DNA of 64,000 nt, from assembly GCF_004114995.1 (NCBI RefSeq), contig NZ_SDJP01000001.1, positions 186,001 to 250,000 of the forward strand. Reading direction: 5' to 3'. Origin of the DNA: Halorubrum amylolyticum (GTDB taxonomy: Archaea; Halobacteriota; Halobacteria; Halobacteriales; Haloferacaceae). The position numbers and the translations under genes are program-made. Under the pieces are notes generated by a model. The model did no database searches, was not told the DNA's origin, and was given only the letters and a program-made list of their open reading frames with translations. Shown piece by piece: positions 34,845 through 43,831 of this stretch; the first letter of the stretch is position 1; each line of letters starts with the position of its first letter.

Positions 34845-36634
34845 CGGACCACCTCGACGAGCGCGGCCGACGCGTCGCCGATTGCACCGAGCAGCGGGGT
34901 CGCCGCGTTCGCGAGGGCGTCGAGCGCGGGCGCAAGCCACACCGGGTACGTGCCGACGCCCGGCCCGAGCAGCCCGCCGCGGTTGATGATCGCCGCCAGC
35001 GGGAGCGCATACGCGAGGACGACCAGCGTGACCGCGATACCGACCCACAGGCGGAGGTTATCGAGCACGCGCGGCGCGTCGTCGGGTCCGGACAGCGCCG
35101 GCGGCAGCGTCTCGGCGAGCCCGGAGACCTTCGGGTTCCCCATCGTGAGCACGAGGTTCCCGATGAACAGGACCGTCGAGACGAACAGCAGCGTTCCGCC
35201 GATCGCGATCTGGACGTTCAGCTCCTCGAACCCGCCGAACATCGTCGGGTAGTCGAACCCGGAGTACTCCGGCTCCGCGGTCCGCCGCGGGACGCCGAGG
35301 ATTCCCTGCGCGTGCATCGCGTTCGACATCAGCCCCATGCCGACGAACCAGACGACGACCTGGACCAGCCCGATCGTTCGGCTGTAGATCGGCTTGTTGG
35401 TGATCTGCGGCCAGAGCCAGTAGGTGGCGGCCATGAACGTGAGAGCCACCGCGGTCCCCACGGTGAGGTGGAAGTGGCCGGGAATCCAGATCGTGTTGTG
35501 GATCATGTAGTTGATGTTCATCCCGGCGTTCACCATCCCGGAGAAGCCGCCGGCGGCGAACATCAGTCCCGCGAGCATCATCCCGGTGAACGCCGGGTCC
35601 CGCCACGGGAGGTCGGTGAGCCAGCCGAGGAGGCCGGTCCCGCCGCGCTGGCGGGCGCCGTACTCCACGCTCGCGACCACCGTGAACGCGGTGAGCAGGC
35701 TCGGCAGCAGGAGGAAGAACGTGTTCGTCATCGAGATGAACTTGAACCCCTCCGCGATCCCCGGATCGAGGTACTGGTGGTGAATCCCGACCGGGGTGGA
35801 GAGGAGCAGGAACAGCACGAACACGACGCGGGCGAGCGGGTCGCTGAACAGCCGCCCGCCGGCTAGCTTCGGGAGGACGGTGTACCACAGCAGGTACGCC
35901 GGCATCAGCCAGAAGTAGACGACGGGGTGGCCGAAGAACCAGAACAGCGTCCGGGTCAGCGTCGGGTTCACCTGATCGATCAGGCCGAGCGACCACGGCA
36001 GCAGGAAGATGAGCACCGACGCGGCCACGGCCGAGGACGCGATGTACCACATCGCCATCGTCGTCAGCACCATGAACGTCTGCAGCGGAATCCGCTCGTC
36101 GGGGTTGTCGCGCTTCCACGCGAGCCACGTCCGGAAGTAGTCGGCGCCGGCGATCCACGACCCGACGATGAAGACGGCGAGTCCCGCGTAGAACAGGGGG
36201 TGCGCCTGGAGCGGAGCGTAGAAGGTGAAGAGCACGTCCGCGCTCATGTCGATCGCGTCGGTGAAGCCGGCGAGGATCGAGATCCCGGTCATCGTCATCC
36301 CGGCGGCCATCAGTCCGTACCACGTCCACGTGATCCGGATGTCGATCAGCGGTCGGTCGAGGCTCCGCACGACCGCCCAGGTGAACAGCCCGACGAGGAA
36401 GAACGTCGTGAAGCTGAGCGCGAGGAACACCCCGTGTGCGGTGAGCGACGTGTAGTAGTCGGTGGAGGAAATGACTCCGCGGAAGACGCCGGTCCGGTGG
36501 AGCGTCTGGATGATCCCGAAGATCGCGCCGAGCGTGAGCGCGAGGAACGACCCGAGCAGCGCGGCGCGGACGACCCGCGCCTCCTCGGGGAACCTGTCGG
36601 CGAAGGTCCGGTCGCCCTCGATCGCCTCGCTCAT
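34841..36634 (-). CDS. cbaA: b(o/a)3-type cytochrome c oxidase subunit I
   Basis: Catalytic proton-pumping heme-copper oxidase subunit, 597 residues with 12-13 membrane helices. Conserved ligands are present: SLTAHGVFLALSF (low-spin heme His), WFFGHPVVYFWLMPAY (CuB His and cross-linked Tyr region), GIHHQYLDPG and WIPGHFHLTVGTAV (further heme ligands). It lacks the D-channel pattern of A-type oxidases as expected for B-type. ATGA overlaps on both sides join it to subunit II and the small CbaC-like gene. Confidence 0.95.
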   Translation of the reverse strand: MSEAIEGDRTFADRFPEEARVVRAALLGSFLALTLGAIFGIIQTLHRTGVFRGVISSTDYYTSLTAHGVFLALSFTTFFLVGLFTWAVVRSLDRPLIDIRITWTWYGLMAAGMTMTGISILAGFTDAIDMSADVLFTFYAPLQAHPLFYAGLAVFIVGSWIAGADYFRTWLAWKRDNPDERIPLQTFMVLTTMAMWYIASSAVAASVLIFLLPWSLGLIDQVNPTLTRTLFWFFGHPVVYFWLMPAYLLWYTVLPKLAGGRLFSDPLARVVFVLFLLLSTPVGIHHQYLDPGIAEGFKFISMTNTFFLLLPSLLTAFTVVASVEYGARQRGGTGLLGWLTDLPWRDPAFTGMMLAGLMFAAGGFSGMVNAGMNINYMIHNTIWIPGHFHLTVGTAVALTFMAATYWLWPQITNKPIYSRTIGLVQVVVWFVGMGLMSNAMHAQGILGVPRRTAEPEYSGFDYPTMFGGFEELNVQIAIGGTLLFVSTVLFIGNLVLTMGNPKVSGLAETLPPALSGPDDAPRVLDNLRLWVGIAVTLVVLAYALPLAAIINRGGLLGPGVGTYPVWLAPALDALANAATPLLGAIGDASAALVEVVR

Positions 36635-37146
36635 TCGCCGTCACCCCCGTTGGTCCGATCGTCGAACTCAGACTGGCTCACGACCTCCAGTTTGCCCTCC
36701 ATCGCGTGGTGGCCGGCGCCGCAGTACTCGTTACAGACGATGCCGTACTCGGCCGGACCGTCGGTCTCGACGGTGATCTCCGAGACTTCGCCGGGTATCA
36801 CCATCGTGTTGGCGTTCGTCCCGACGACCTCGAACCCGTGGATCACGTCCCGGGAGGTGACGTAGAACGTCACCGTGCTGTTTTCGGGCACCACGATCGG
36901 ATCGGGCTGGAAGCCGAACTGCCGTGCGACGACGTACGCCGCGTACTCGTTTTCGCCGACCTGTTCGACCCGGGGCTCCGAGAACCGCTCGTCTTCGTCG
37001 AGCGCGCCGGCGTCGACCGCCGGCTCGCTGTCGCTCACCATCGCGACGCCGGGACCGACGGCGCCGTAGGTGACCGACCCGAGGAGGAACAGTATCAGGA
37101 GCACCGACGCCGCCAGCCAGATTTTCTCGTAGGCGTGAATGTGCAT
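36631..37146 (-). CDS. cbaB: Cytochrome c oxidase subunit II, ba3 type
   Basis: 171 residues starting MHIHAYEKIWLAASVLLIL with a single membrane anchor, then an extracellular cupredoxin domain. The CuA site is intact: His in RDVIHGFEVVGT and CNEYCGAGHHAMEGKLEV (C-x3-C-x3-H-x2-M). It accepts electrons, probably from halocyanin in haloarchaea, and passes them to subunit I. Four-base overlap with cbaA. Confidence 0.94.
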   Translation of the reverse strand: MHIHAYEKIWLAASVLLILFLLGSVTYGAVGPGVAMVSDSEPAVDAGALDEDERFSEPRVEQVGENEYAAYVVARQFGFQPDPIVVPENSTVTFYVTSRDVIHGFEVVGTNANTMVIPGEVSEITVETDGPAEYGIVCNEYCGAGHHAMEGKLEVVSQSEFDDRTNGGDGE

Positions 37147-37153
37147 GTTGTGA

Positions 37154-37330
37154 TCACCCCACGACGACCAGATCGCGGCCGAGGAACTCGATGTAGTAGA
37201 TGTACACCCACGACAACACCAGAATCGCGAAGTAGATCGCGATGAGCGTGAGCGTCCCGATCGGATCGAATTCCTCGATGTCACCGCCCACGTCGTCTGC
37301 GGGAGCGTGTGCTGTCTCGTTTCGGCCCAT
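37154..37330 (-). CDS. Small ba3 oxidase subunit (CbaD-like)
   Basis: 58 residues: acidic N-tail then one membrane helix (GTLTLIAIYFAILVLSWVYI). First gene of the cbaD-B-A-C run, 7 bases upstream of cbaB. An ATATAA box (37355-37360, reversed) lies 25-30 bases before the ATG, implying a leaderless operon transcript. Resembles the small subunit IIa-like proteins of ba3 oxidases. Confidence 0.7.
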   Translation of the reverse strand: MGRNETAHAPADDVGGDIEEFDPIGTLTLIAIYFAILVLSWVYIYYIEFLGRDLVVVG

Positions 37331-37354
37331 GGGCCGTCTTGTCGGCAAGGAACC

Positions 37355-37360
37355 ATATAA
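37355..37360 (-). promoter_or_regulatory. TATA box of the cba oxidase operon
   Basis: TTATAT on the minus strand, 25-30 bases from the CbaD-like start at 37330. Confidence 0.55.
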
Positions 37361-37395
37361 CGTCCACCCGTTCTCGGACCCTGAAAACACGGATA

Positions 37396-37402
37396 TTATA
37401 TA
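37396..37402 (+). promoter_or_regulatory. TATA box of the small membrane gene divergent from cba
   Basis: TTATATA 26-32 bases before the ATG at 37428. Confidence 0.55.
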
Positions 37403-37427
37403 TGTCCCGCGGACCGTTGGTTCCGAC

Positions 37428-37634
37428 ATGAACGTCTCGGTTCAACAGGCCGTGCTCCTCGTGCTCGGGGGACTCATCCCCGTGGCGGTGTTCATCGCGG
37501 ATCGATCGGAAATCGTCGTCGCGGTCTCGCTGGTGAACGTGCTGCTCATCTGGGCGAGCCTCCGGGTCGCGACCGGCGGGAGCCTGCCGGGGATCGGCGG
37601 CGGCGACGGGGCGGCGGACCCCGAACAGACGTAG
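37428..37634 (+). CDS. Small membrane protein, probable ba3 oxidase-associated subunit
   Basis: 68 residues starting MNVSVQQAVLLVLGG; two membrane helices (VLLVLGGLIPVAVFI; IVVAVSLVNVLLIWASL) and a glycine-rich acidic tail. Divergent from the cba operon and 78 bases before the copper ATPase. Similar short proteins are annotated as cytochrome ba3 oxidase subunits in haloarchaea; I rely on resemblance and position. Confidence 0.6.
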   Translation: MNVSVQQAVLLVLGGLIPVAVFIADRSEIVVAVSLVNVLLIWASLRVATGGSLPGIGGGDGAADPEQT

Positions 37635-37712
37635 TCGACCGGAACGCACCGATCGAAACGCGGCGCGTCAGGGCCGCGACCCCCTCCTGCGGAACGACGG
37701 AAGCGAACACGC

Positions 37713-40196
37713 ATGCCACCCTGTACACTCTGTGACCTGCCGACCGGGGACGACCCTCACGCGGCGCCGGACGTCGACGGCGAGTTCTGCTGTCGGGGGT
37801 GTCTCGCCGTCGCGCGGTCGCTCGGCGACGCCGAGGGTGCGGACGGACCCGACGGGGGACTCGACGAGGTCGAGGAGCGGCGGCCGGACGCGACGCCGGA
37901 CGACGAGTTCGACGGCGAGACGGCGTTCCTCCACGTCGACGGGATGCACTGCGCGACCTGCGAGTCGTTCCTGGAGATGACCGCGGGCGAACAGCCCGGC
38001 GTGGCGGCCGCGGAGGCGAGCTACGCCACCGACACGATCCGGGTCGACTACGACCCCGAGGTCGTCGACGCCGACGACCTCCCCGACCGCCTCTCGGTCG
38101 CCGGCTACTCGGCGAGCCACCGCGCCGACCCCGACGCCGAGGGCGACGACGCCGTCGTCCGGTTCCTGATCGGCGGCGGCTTCTTCGGGATGATGGCGAT
38201 GCTGTGGTACGTCGTCTTCCTGTACCCCACCTACTTCGGCTACGAGCCGTTCCTCGATCTGGGCGGGGTCTCCGGGCTCTACCTGTTCACGCAGATCTGG
38301 GTGTTCGCCTCCATCGTCCTGTTTTACACGGGATACCCCATCCTGCGGGGCGCCTACGTGAGCCTCCGGGCGCGACAGCCGAACATGGACCTGTTGGTGT
38401 CGCTCGCGGCGGTGAGCTCGTACGCGTACAGCACCCTCGCGATGTTCCTCGGCCGGACCGACCTCTACTTCGACGTGACGATCGCGGTCATCCTGGTGGT
38501 CACCGCCGGCAACCACTACGAATCGCTGATCAAGCGGCGCGCGACCGGCGCCCTCTCGGAGCTGACGACCGCGACGGATCGGGACGTCCGGACCGAGGCG
38601 GGCGAGACGGTCGCCGCCGACGCGGTGGACCCCGGCGATCGCCTGCTCGTGCGCCCCGGCGAGCGCGTCCCGTTCGACGGGACCGTCGTCGAGGGGACCG
38701 CCGCGGTCGACGAGGCCTTGGTCACCGGCGAGTCGCTCCCGGCGACGAAACGCGAGGGCGACGCGGTCCGCGGCGGCACCGTCGTCACCGACGCCCCGGT
38801 CGTCGTCGAGGTGGGCGAGGGCGCCGAGAGCACCCTCGACACGCTCGTGCGGATGCTGTGGGAGATCCAGAGCTCGCGGTCCGGGCTCCAGCGGCTCGTC
38901 GACAAGCTTGCGACGGTGTTCGTCCCCCTCGTCGTCGCCGTCGCGGTCCTCGCGGCCGGCGCGACGCTCGCGCTCGGCGCCCAACCCACCGAGGCGGCGC
39001 TAGTCGGGCTCACGGTGCTCATCGTCTCGTGTCCGTGCGCGCTCGGGCTCGCGACCCCCCTCGCGGTCGCGGCCGGGATCCGGGACGCGGCCCGGCTGGG
39101 GATCGTGATCGTCTCCGACGCCGTCTTCGAGGAGGCCGCCGACGTGGACACGGTCGTGCTCGACAAGACCGGCACCCTCACCGACGGGGAGATGCGGCTG
39201 CTCGACGCCGAGACGGACGGAGCGGACCGAGAAACCGTCCGAAAACGGGCAGCGGCGCTGGAGCGCGCTTCGGTCCACCCGATCGCAGAGGCGATCGTCG
39301 CGGGGGTGGCAGGGCGCGAGCCGGAACGCGACGGATCCCCCACCGGCTCCGGCGCGCCGCCGGCCGCCGCGCCGACCGACGGCGGTACGGCGGTCGGCGA
39401 CGGCGACACGCCAGCCGACCGCAGTACGGCGGCCACGACCGACCCGTCGCGCGCTCCCGCCGCGAACGTGACGGTCACGGACAGAGGGGTCTCCGGCCGG
39501 ATCGACGACGACGAGGCCGTCGTCGGCCACCGTTCGCTGTTCGAAGGCGACGCGTGGACCGTGCCCGAGTCGCTCGACGCGGCCGGCGAGAAGGCCCGCG
39601 AGGCGGGTCGCGTTCCCGTGTACGTCGGCTGGGACGGGGGCGTCAGGGGGGTGCTCGTCGTCGGCGACGAGGTGCGCGACGGCTGGGAGGCGGTCGTCGA
39701 GGAACTCGCGGCGGACGGTCGCCGAGTGGTCGTGCTCACCGGCGACTCGCGGGCCGCGGCCCGGCGGTTCGAGGAACACCCCGACATTGACCAGACGTTC
39801 GCGGAGGTCCCGCCGGAGGCGAAGGCGGAGACGGTCCGGCGGCTGACCGCGACCGAGCGCGTCGCGATGGTCGGCGACGGGAGCAACGACGCGCCCGCGC
39901 TCGCGGCGGCCGACATCGGCGTCTCGGTCGCCAGCGGGACCGATCTGGCCGCCGACGCCGCCGACGCCGTCCTGCTGGAGGACCGGCTCTCGGCGATCCC
40001 GGAGCTGTTCGCGGTCACCCGCGGGACGAACCGCCGGCTCAAGCAGAACCTCGGGTGGGCGTTCGTCTACAACGCGGTCGCGATCCCGATGGCCGTCTCG
40101 GGGGTCCTCAACCCGCTCTTCGCCGCGGTCGCGATGGCCACGAGCAGCCTCCTCGTCGTGTCGAACTCCGCGCGAGTCGTGTACAAGGGCGAGTAG
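37713..40196 (+). CDS. Copper-translocating P-type ATPase, FixI/CcoI-like
   Basis: 827 residues. Order: N-terminal cysteine cluster (C4, C7, CC at 26-27, C30) matching the metal-binding cap of FixI/CcoI-type ATPases, a heavy-metal-associated domain with VDGMHCATCESF, eight membrane helices, the Cu-type CPC motif (C440-P-C442), phosphorylation site DKTGTLT with D484, and GDGSNDAPAL hinge. A variable, Pro/Thr/Asp-rich insert sits in the N-domain (about 545-590). Location next to the ba3 oxidase suggests it exports copper for oxidase assembly rather than detoxification. Confidence 0.9.
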   Translation: MPPCTLCDLPTGDDPHAAPDVDGEFCCRGCLAVARSLGDAEGADGPDGGLDEVEERRPDATPDDEFDGETAFLHVDGMHCATCESFLEMTAGEQPGVAAAEASYATDTIRVDYDPEVVDADDLPDRLSVAGYSASHRADPDAEGDDAVVRFLIGGGFFGMMAMLWYVVFLYPTYFGYEPFLDLGGVSGLYLFTQIWVFASIVLFYTGYPILRGAYVSLRARQPNMDLLVSLAAVSSYAYSTLAMFLGRTDLYFDVTIAVILVVTAGNHYESLIKRRATGALSELTTATDRDVRTEAGETVAADAVDPGDRLLVRPGERVPFDGTVVEGTAAVDEALVTGESLPATKREGDAVRGGTVVTDAPVVVEVGEGAESTLDTLVRMLWEIQSSRSGLQRLVDKLATVFVPLVVAVAVLAAGATLALGAQPTEAALVGLTVLIVSCPCALGLATPLAVAAGIRDAARLGIVIVSDAVFEEAADVDTVVLDKTGTLTDGEMRLLDAETDGADRETVRKRAAALERASVHPIAEAIVAGVAGREPERDGSPTGSGAPPAAAPTDGGTAVGDGDTPADRSTAATTDPSRAPAANVTVTDRGVSGRIDDDEAVVGHRSLFEGDAWTVPESLDAAGEKAREAGRVPVYVGWDGGVRGVLVVGDEVRDGWEAVVEELAADGRRVVVLTGDSRAAARRFEEHPDIDQTFAEVPPEAKAETVRRLTATERVAMVGDGSNDAPALAAADIGVSVASGTDLAADAADAVLLEDRLSAIPELFAVTRGTNRRLKQNLGWAFVYNAVAIPMAVSGVLNPLFAAVAMATSSLLVVSNSARVVYKGE

Positions 40197-40216
40197 CGAG
40201 CGCTCCAGTGGGCGCG

Positions 40217-40786
40217 TCACTCGTCGGCGCCTCCCCGATTGCCCGGGAGAAGCCGCCGCGCCAGCGCTCCGAGCCGCTTGTACGCGAGGTTGACGTACAG
40301 CCCCGCGAGGAAGACCGTGCCGGCGACGAGCGGAACGTCGGCCGCGCCGTCGCCGAGGATGACGCCCGACAGGAGGTAGATCCCGACGCCGAGCGGTACG
40401 GCGGCCGGCAGCCGGAAGTTGTACCGGAGCACGTCGCTGACCGAGCTGTCGAACTCCTCGATCAGCGCCGTGAAGACGAACCCCAGCGCCCCGAACAGGC
40501 TGAACGCGTACACGTACGGCGGGACGATCCCGTCGGAGATCCGGCTCAGCTCAGAGAACGGAATCTCGTAGGCGACGACCGTGCCCGCCACGAGCAGCGT
40601 CATCAGGAGCAGGTCCGCCGCGACCACGGCGAGCCCGGCGCGCGACCGGTACCACACGCGTCGGGTCCACTCGCGGCCGGCCGACGGTCGGTCCGACGAA
40701 CCGGCGTCTGCGGACCGGTCGTCGCCCGCGGACCGGTCGTCGCCCGCCCGCCGTCCCTCCGGACTGCCGACCGATCGATCCGTCAT
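40217..40786 (-). CDS. Four-helix membrane protein of unknown function
   Basis: 189 residues. The first 45 are hydrophilic with a perfect 18-bp repeat (AGDDRS twice); then four hydrophobic segments (AVVAADLLLMTLLVAGTVV; VYAFSLFGALGFVFTALI; AAVPLGVGIYLLSGVIL; VPLVAGTVFLAGLYVNLAY). Convergent with the copper ATPase. No family recognised. Confidence 0.6.
   Translation of the reverse strand: MTDRSVGSPEGRRAGDDRSAGDDRSADAGSSDRPSAGREWTRRVWYRSRAGLAVVAADLLLMTLLVAGTVVAYEIPFSELSRISDGIVPPYVYAFSLFGALGFVFTALIEEFDSSVSDVLRYNFRLPAAVPLGVGIYLLSGVILGDGAADVPLVAGTVFLAGLYVNLAYKRLGALARRLLPGNRGGADE
40713..40748 (-). repeat. 18-bp in-frame tandem duplication in a membrane-protein gene
   Basis: 40713-40730 and 40731-40748 differ only at the final base and encode two copies of AGDDRS in the disordered N-terminus. 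Confidence 0.8.
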
Positions 40787-40860
40787 CGGTGTGAATTGTT
40801 AGCGTGTGATAATGAAAGTACCCCGGCCGCAACCGCGCCCGCCGCGGTTGGCGGTATTCG

Positions 40861-41103
40861 CTACGCCGTCGCGCCGACGTGCGGTTTCACCGCGCGCACG
40901 ATGGCGTCCACGTCGTACTCGTCCTCCGTCTTGTCGAAGACGACCTCGCCGTCGGCGCGCACGACGAACACGCCGTCGTCGCCCGTCACCAACGCGACCT
41001 CGTCGATCCGCTCGCCGAACTGCTTGAGGATGGCCGCCGAGACGTCTTGGGCGCGGTTCAACATGCCGCACGGGACGCAGTACTCGACTTCGATGCGGGT
41101 CAT
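40861..41103 (-). CDS. SelW/Rdx-family thioredoxin-like protein
   Basis: 80 residues. Starts MTRIEVEYCVPCGML with redox motif C9-V-P-C12 at the end of the first strand, where SelT/W/H proteins have CxxU or CxxC, and ends in a short basic tail after EYDVDAIVRAVKPHVG. Proposed to reduce disulfides or bind glutathione-like thiols; in haloarchaea the thiol would be gamma-glutamylcysteine. Function of this member unproven. Confidence 0.82.
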   Translation of the reverse strand: MTRIEVEYCVPCGMLNRAQDVSAAILKQFGERIDEVALVTGDDGVFVVRADGEVVFDKTEDEYDVDAIVRAVKPHVGATA

Positions 41104-41174
41104 ACGGGGAAGCGTAGAACGCGAGCGGTGTTAAAATGGGGCGTCCAACCGACGTCTCTCCCGGACCGTCGCGC

Positions 41175-42596
41175 TCAGACCACGAGCGCGTCGAAGACGA
41201 CGGCGAACAGCAGGAGGCCGAGGTAGGCGTTCGACGCGTGGAACGCCCGGAACGCCGCGTCCTCGCTCTGCTCGTAGTGGAGTCGGACGACCGTCCAGAG
41301 GAACAGGGCGCCGACCGCGACGCCCACGACGGCGTAGAGCGCGCCGAGCGGCTCGGCGACGGCCGCGAGCGCGACGGCCGCGACGAGCGTCGCGCCGAGG
41401 TACCAGACGATGTGCCGGCGCGTCGTCGTCTCGCCGCGGACCACGGGCATCATCGGGAAGCCGCCGCGCTCGTAGTCGTCCTTGTAGGCCAGCGCGAGGT
41501 TGTAGAAGTGGGCCGGCGTCCACAGGAAGATGATCAAGGCGAGCAACAGCCCGCCGCCGCCGATCTCGCCGGTCACCGCGGCCCAGCCGATGAGGGCCGG
41601 GAGCGCGCCGGCGGCCCCGCCGATCACGGTGTTTTGCACCGTGTTCGGCTTCAGAACCAGTGTGTACACGACGCTGTAGAACGCGATCGCGATCAGCCCG
41701 AGCGCCGCCGTCAGCGCGTTCACCGTCCAGAACAGACCGACCGAGACGAGCGTGAGGAACCCCCCGAACGCGAGCGCGCGGGACACCGGCACGAGGTCCG
41801 TCGCCAGCGGGCGGTCGTTGGTGCGCTGCATCCGCTTGTCCACGTCGCGTTCGAACACGTGGTTGAACGTGCCGGAGGCGCCGATCGAGAGCGCGCCGCC
41901 GACGAGCGTCGCGGCCACGACGCGGGGGGTGAACCCGGGGGCGCCTTCCGTCGCCACCGGCTCCGCCAGCGCCATCGCGGCGGCGGCGACCAGACAGAGC
42001 AGCCACATCAGCCGCGGCTTCATCAGCCGGAAATACGCCGCCGCGGTCGCCTTCAGCCGCGGACCGGTCGCGGTCGGAACGTCGGGATCGGGGACCTCCT
42101 CAACCGGCGGGAGGTCGTCGGTCCCGGACTGGAAGTCGTCCGGGGCGTCGTCCGGGTCCCCGGTCTCGGCTTCCAACCACCACGCGAGCCCGGCGAGCAC
42201 GGCCGCGAAGATGGCCACGCCGAGGAGGAGGTGGAGGGAGCCGAGCGCGGCCGGGAGCCCGCCGACCGCGACGAGCGCGCCCACTCCGGCCTGCGCCGGG
42301 TACACGAACAGGGCGAGAGTAAGCGCGGCCCGAATCCGGCGGCTCGCGTCGTCGCGCCACGCGAGGGCGGCCGAGAGGGCGACGAGCGTTCCGACGACGA
42401 CGGCGAGGAGCCGGTGGCCGAGCGCGACCCACCCGGCGGTCTCGGCGGGGAGGGCGGTGCCGTCGCCGCAGGCGGGCCAGCCCCCGCATGCCGCGGCCGC
42501 CTCCGTGAGGGAGGTGGTGGCGCCGACGACGATGAGCAGGTACACGCCCATCGCCGCCGCCGCGAGCACCGCGGGGAATCGGTCGGGTATCGTCAC
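41175..42596 (-). CDS. ctaB: Heme O synthase with CtaA-like N-terminal domain (CtaA-CtaB fusion)
   Basis: 473 residues, GTG start. The N-terminal about 150 residues have four membrane helices with CGGWPACGDGTALP and ALGHRLLAVVVG, resembling half of heme A synthase CtaA. After a hydrophilic linker (about 150-185) comes the UbiA-type protoheme farnesyltransferase with NHVFERDVDKRMQRTNDRPL and YFRLMKPR. It supplies heme O/A for terminal oxidases. The fusion is known from haloarchaea; whether the N-half is active in heme A formation is unclear. Its presence beside the oxidase and copper ATPase is functionally coherent. Confidence 0.9.
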   Translation of the reverse strand: MTIPDRFPAVLAAAAMGVYLLIVVGATTSLTEAAAACGGWPACGDGTALPAETAGWVALGHRLLAVVVGTLVALSAALAWRDDASRRIRAALTLALFVYPAQAGVGALVAVGGLPAALGSLHLLLGVAIFAAVLAGLAWWLEAETGDPDDAPDDFQSGTDDLPPVEEVPDPDVPTATGPRLKATAAAYFRLMKPRLMWLLCLVAAAAMALAEPVATEGAPGFTPRVVAATLVGGALSIGASGTFNHVFERDVDKRMQRTNDRPLATDLVPVSRALAFGGFLTLVSVGLFWTVNALTAALGLIAIAFYSVVYTLVLKPNTVQNTVIGGAAGALPALIGWAAVTGEIGGGGLLLALIIFLWTPAHFYNLALAYKDDYERGGFPMMPVVRGETTTRRHIVWYLGATLVAAVALAAVAEPLGALYAVVGVAVGALFLWTVVRLHYEQSEDAAFRAFHASNAYLGLLLFAVVFDALVV

Positions 42597-42698
42597 TTGG
42601 CCGCTCTTAGGAACCGACCCATATAGGTTCCGCGCTTCGTCGTATTATCGGCGTCCGCCGCCTCGTGGCTCCGCTCTGTCGCGGCGCGGGCGTCGTCG

Positions 42699-43145
42699 CT
42701 ACGTCGCGTCGCGGTCGGACCCCCGCCGCTGCAAGATCCGATCGACGATGTCGCCGCTGGAGAGCAGTTCGTCCTCGTACCGGGGGTCGCGGGCCGAGGC
42801 GCGCTCGACCCGGCAGTCGATGCCGCGCTCCGCGAGCGCGTCTGCGATGTCGGCCTCGTCGTGGTGCTGGTCGTAGCCCAACACGATCACGTCGGGATCG
42901 AGGCGCTCGATGGGGACGAACACGTCCTCCGGGTGGCCGAGGTGCGCCTCGTCGACCGCGTCGAGCGCGGCGACCATGTCGCGGCGCTGCTCGGCACAGA
43001 GGATCGGCGCCGGCTTGTGCGTGACGTTGGCGCGGCGGGCGACGATGGCGTGGAGCTCGTCGCCGTACGTCGCGGCGTCCTCCAGGTAGTGGACGTGGCC
43101 GGGGTGAAGCAGGTCGAAGGTCCCCTGTGCGACGACCCGCGTCAT
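42699..43145 (-). CDS. ribL: FAD synthase, archaeal RibL
   Basis: 148-residue nucleotidyltransferase that adenylates FMN to FAD. The cytidylyltransferase-like HxGH motif is in [14 protein letters not shown] at the N-terminus, and the C-terminal ISSTxxR-type region is replaced by [13 protein letters not shown]. Methanocaldococcus RibL is the characterised relative. Its ATG overlaps the stop of the upstream JAMM gene (ATGA). Confidence 0.9.
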   Translation of the reverse strand: MTRVVAQGTFDLLHPGHVHYLEDAATYGDELHAIVARRANVTHKPAPILCAEQRRDMVAALDAVDEAHLGHPEDVFVPIERLDPDVIVLGYDQHHDEADIADALAERGIDCRVERASARDPRYEDELLSSGDIVDRILQRRGSDRDAT

Positions 43146-43663
43146 CGGAACCACGAGAGGAAGCCGCCGCCGTCGCGTCGCTCCTCGCCGATCTCGCGGT
43201 CGATATCCTCTTGCGTGAAATCGAAGAAGTGCTCGTCGGGGACCTCCACGTCGAGCACGTCGAGGGTGGTCTGGTTGCCCTCGTTGTCGAACGCCTTCCA
43301 GTCGCCCCACCCGTAGGGCGCGCCGACGATGATGTGGACCCGCCCCTGCCCGAACGTCGCGAGGTCGGCGTCACTCGGCCGGAGGGCGCCGTTCGGGTGC
43401 GAGTGGACCGAGCCGACCGCGCGCATGTCGTTCGGCTTCATGTGCGTGCGGACGCTAGCGCTCGTCGGGTTCGACTCCGTGCCCGGAATGACGAGCACAT
43501 CGGTGATCACCTGTCCGTCCCGGTCGAGGTCGAGCTTCCGGGCGTCGTCCGCGCGGAGGAACCCCATGTACTCGTCGGGGTGGCTCTCCTCGCTCGCCTC
43601 GAGGACGAACTCCATAGTCTCCCGGGCGATCCCGAGGAGCTCGTCCGAGCGGAACAGTCGCAT
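43142..43663 (-). CDS. JAMM/MPN+ metalloprotease (JAMM2-like)
   Basis: 173 residues. The JAMM zinc motif is complete: E31 in DEYMGFL, then H87-S-H89-P with S97 and D100 in [17 protein letters not shown]. Haloarchaeal JAMM proteins remove ubiquitin-like SAMP modifiers or process sulfur-carrier fusions; Haloferax JAMM1 does so, and this protein is longer and closer to the second type by context (upstream of ribL). Target inferred, not shown. Confidence 0.85.
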   Translation of the reverse strand: MRLFRSDELLGIARETMEFVLEASEESHPDEYMGFLRADDARKLDLDRDGQVITDVLVIPGTESNPTSASVRTHMKPNDMRAVGSVHSHPNGALRPSDADLATFGQGRVHIIVGAPYGWGDWKAFDNEGNQTTLDVLDVEVPDEHFFDFTQEDIDREIGEERRDGGGFLSWFR

Positions 43664-43831
43664 ACGCGACGAGAGACGCCGTCGCCCCATATGGATTCCG
43701 GACCGCGGGGCGGCGGCGGTCCCCGCCGAGAGCGCGGTCGGAGCGCGTCTCCGGCGGCGTCTGAGCCGCGACCGACGACGGCGGAGACGCAAGAGAACAG
43801 GCTTAACACCGGCCGTTCCCGATGAGCGTCC

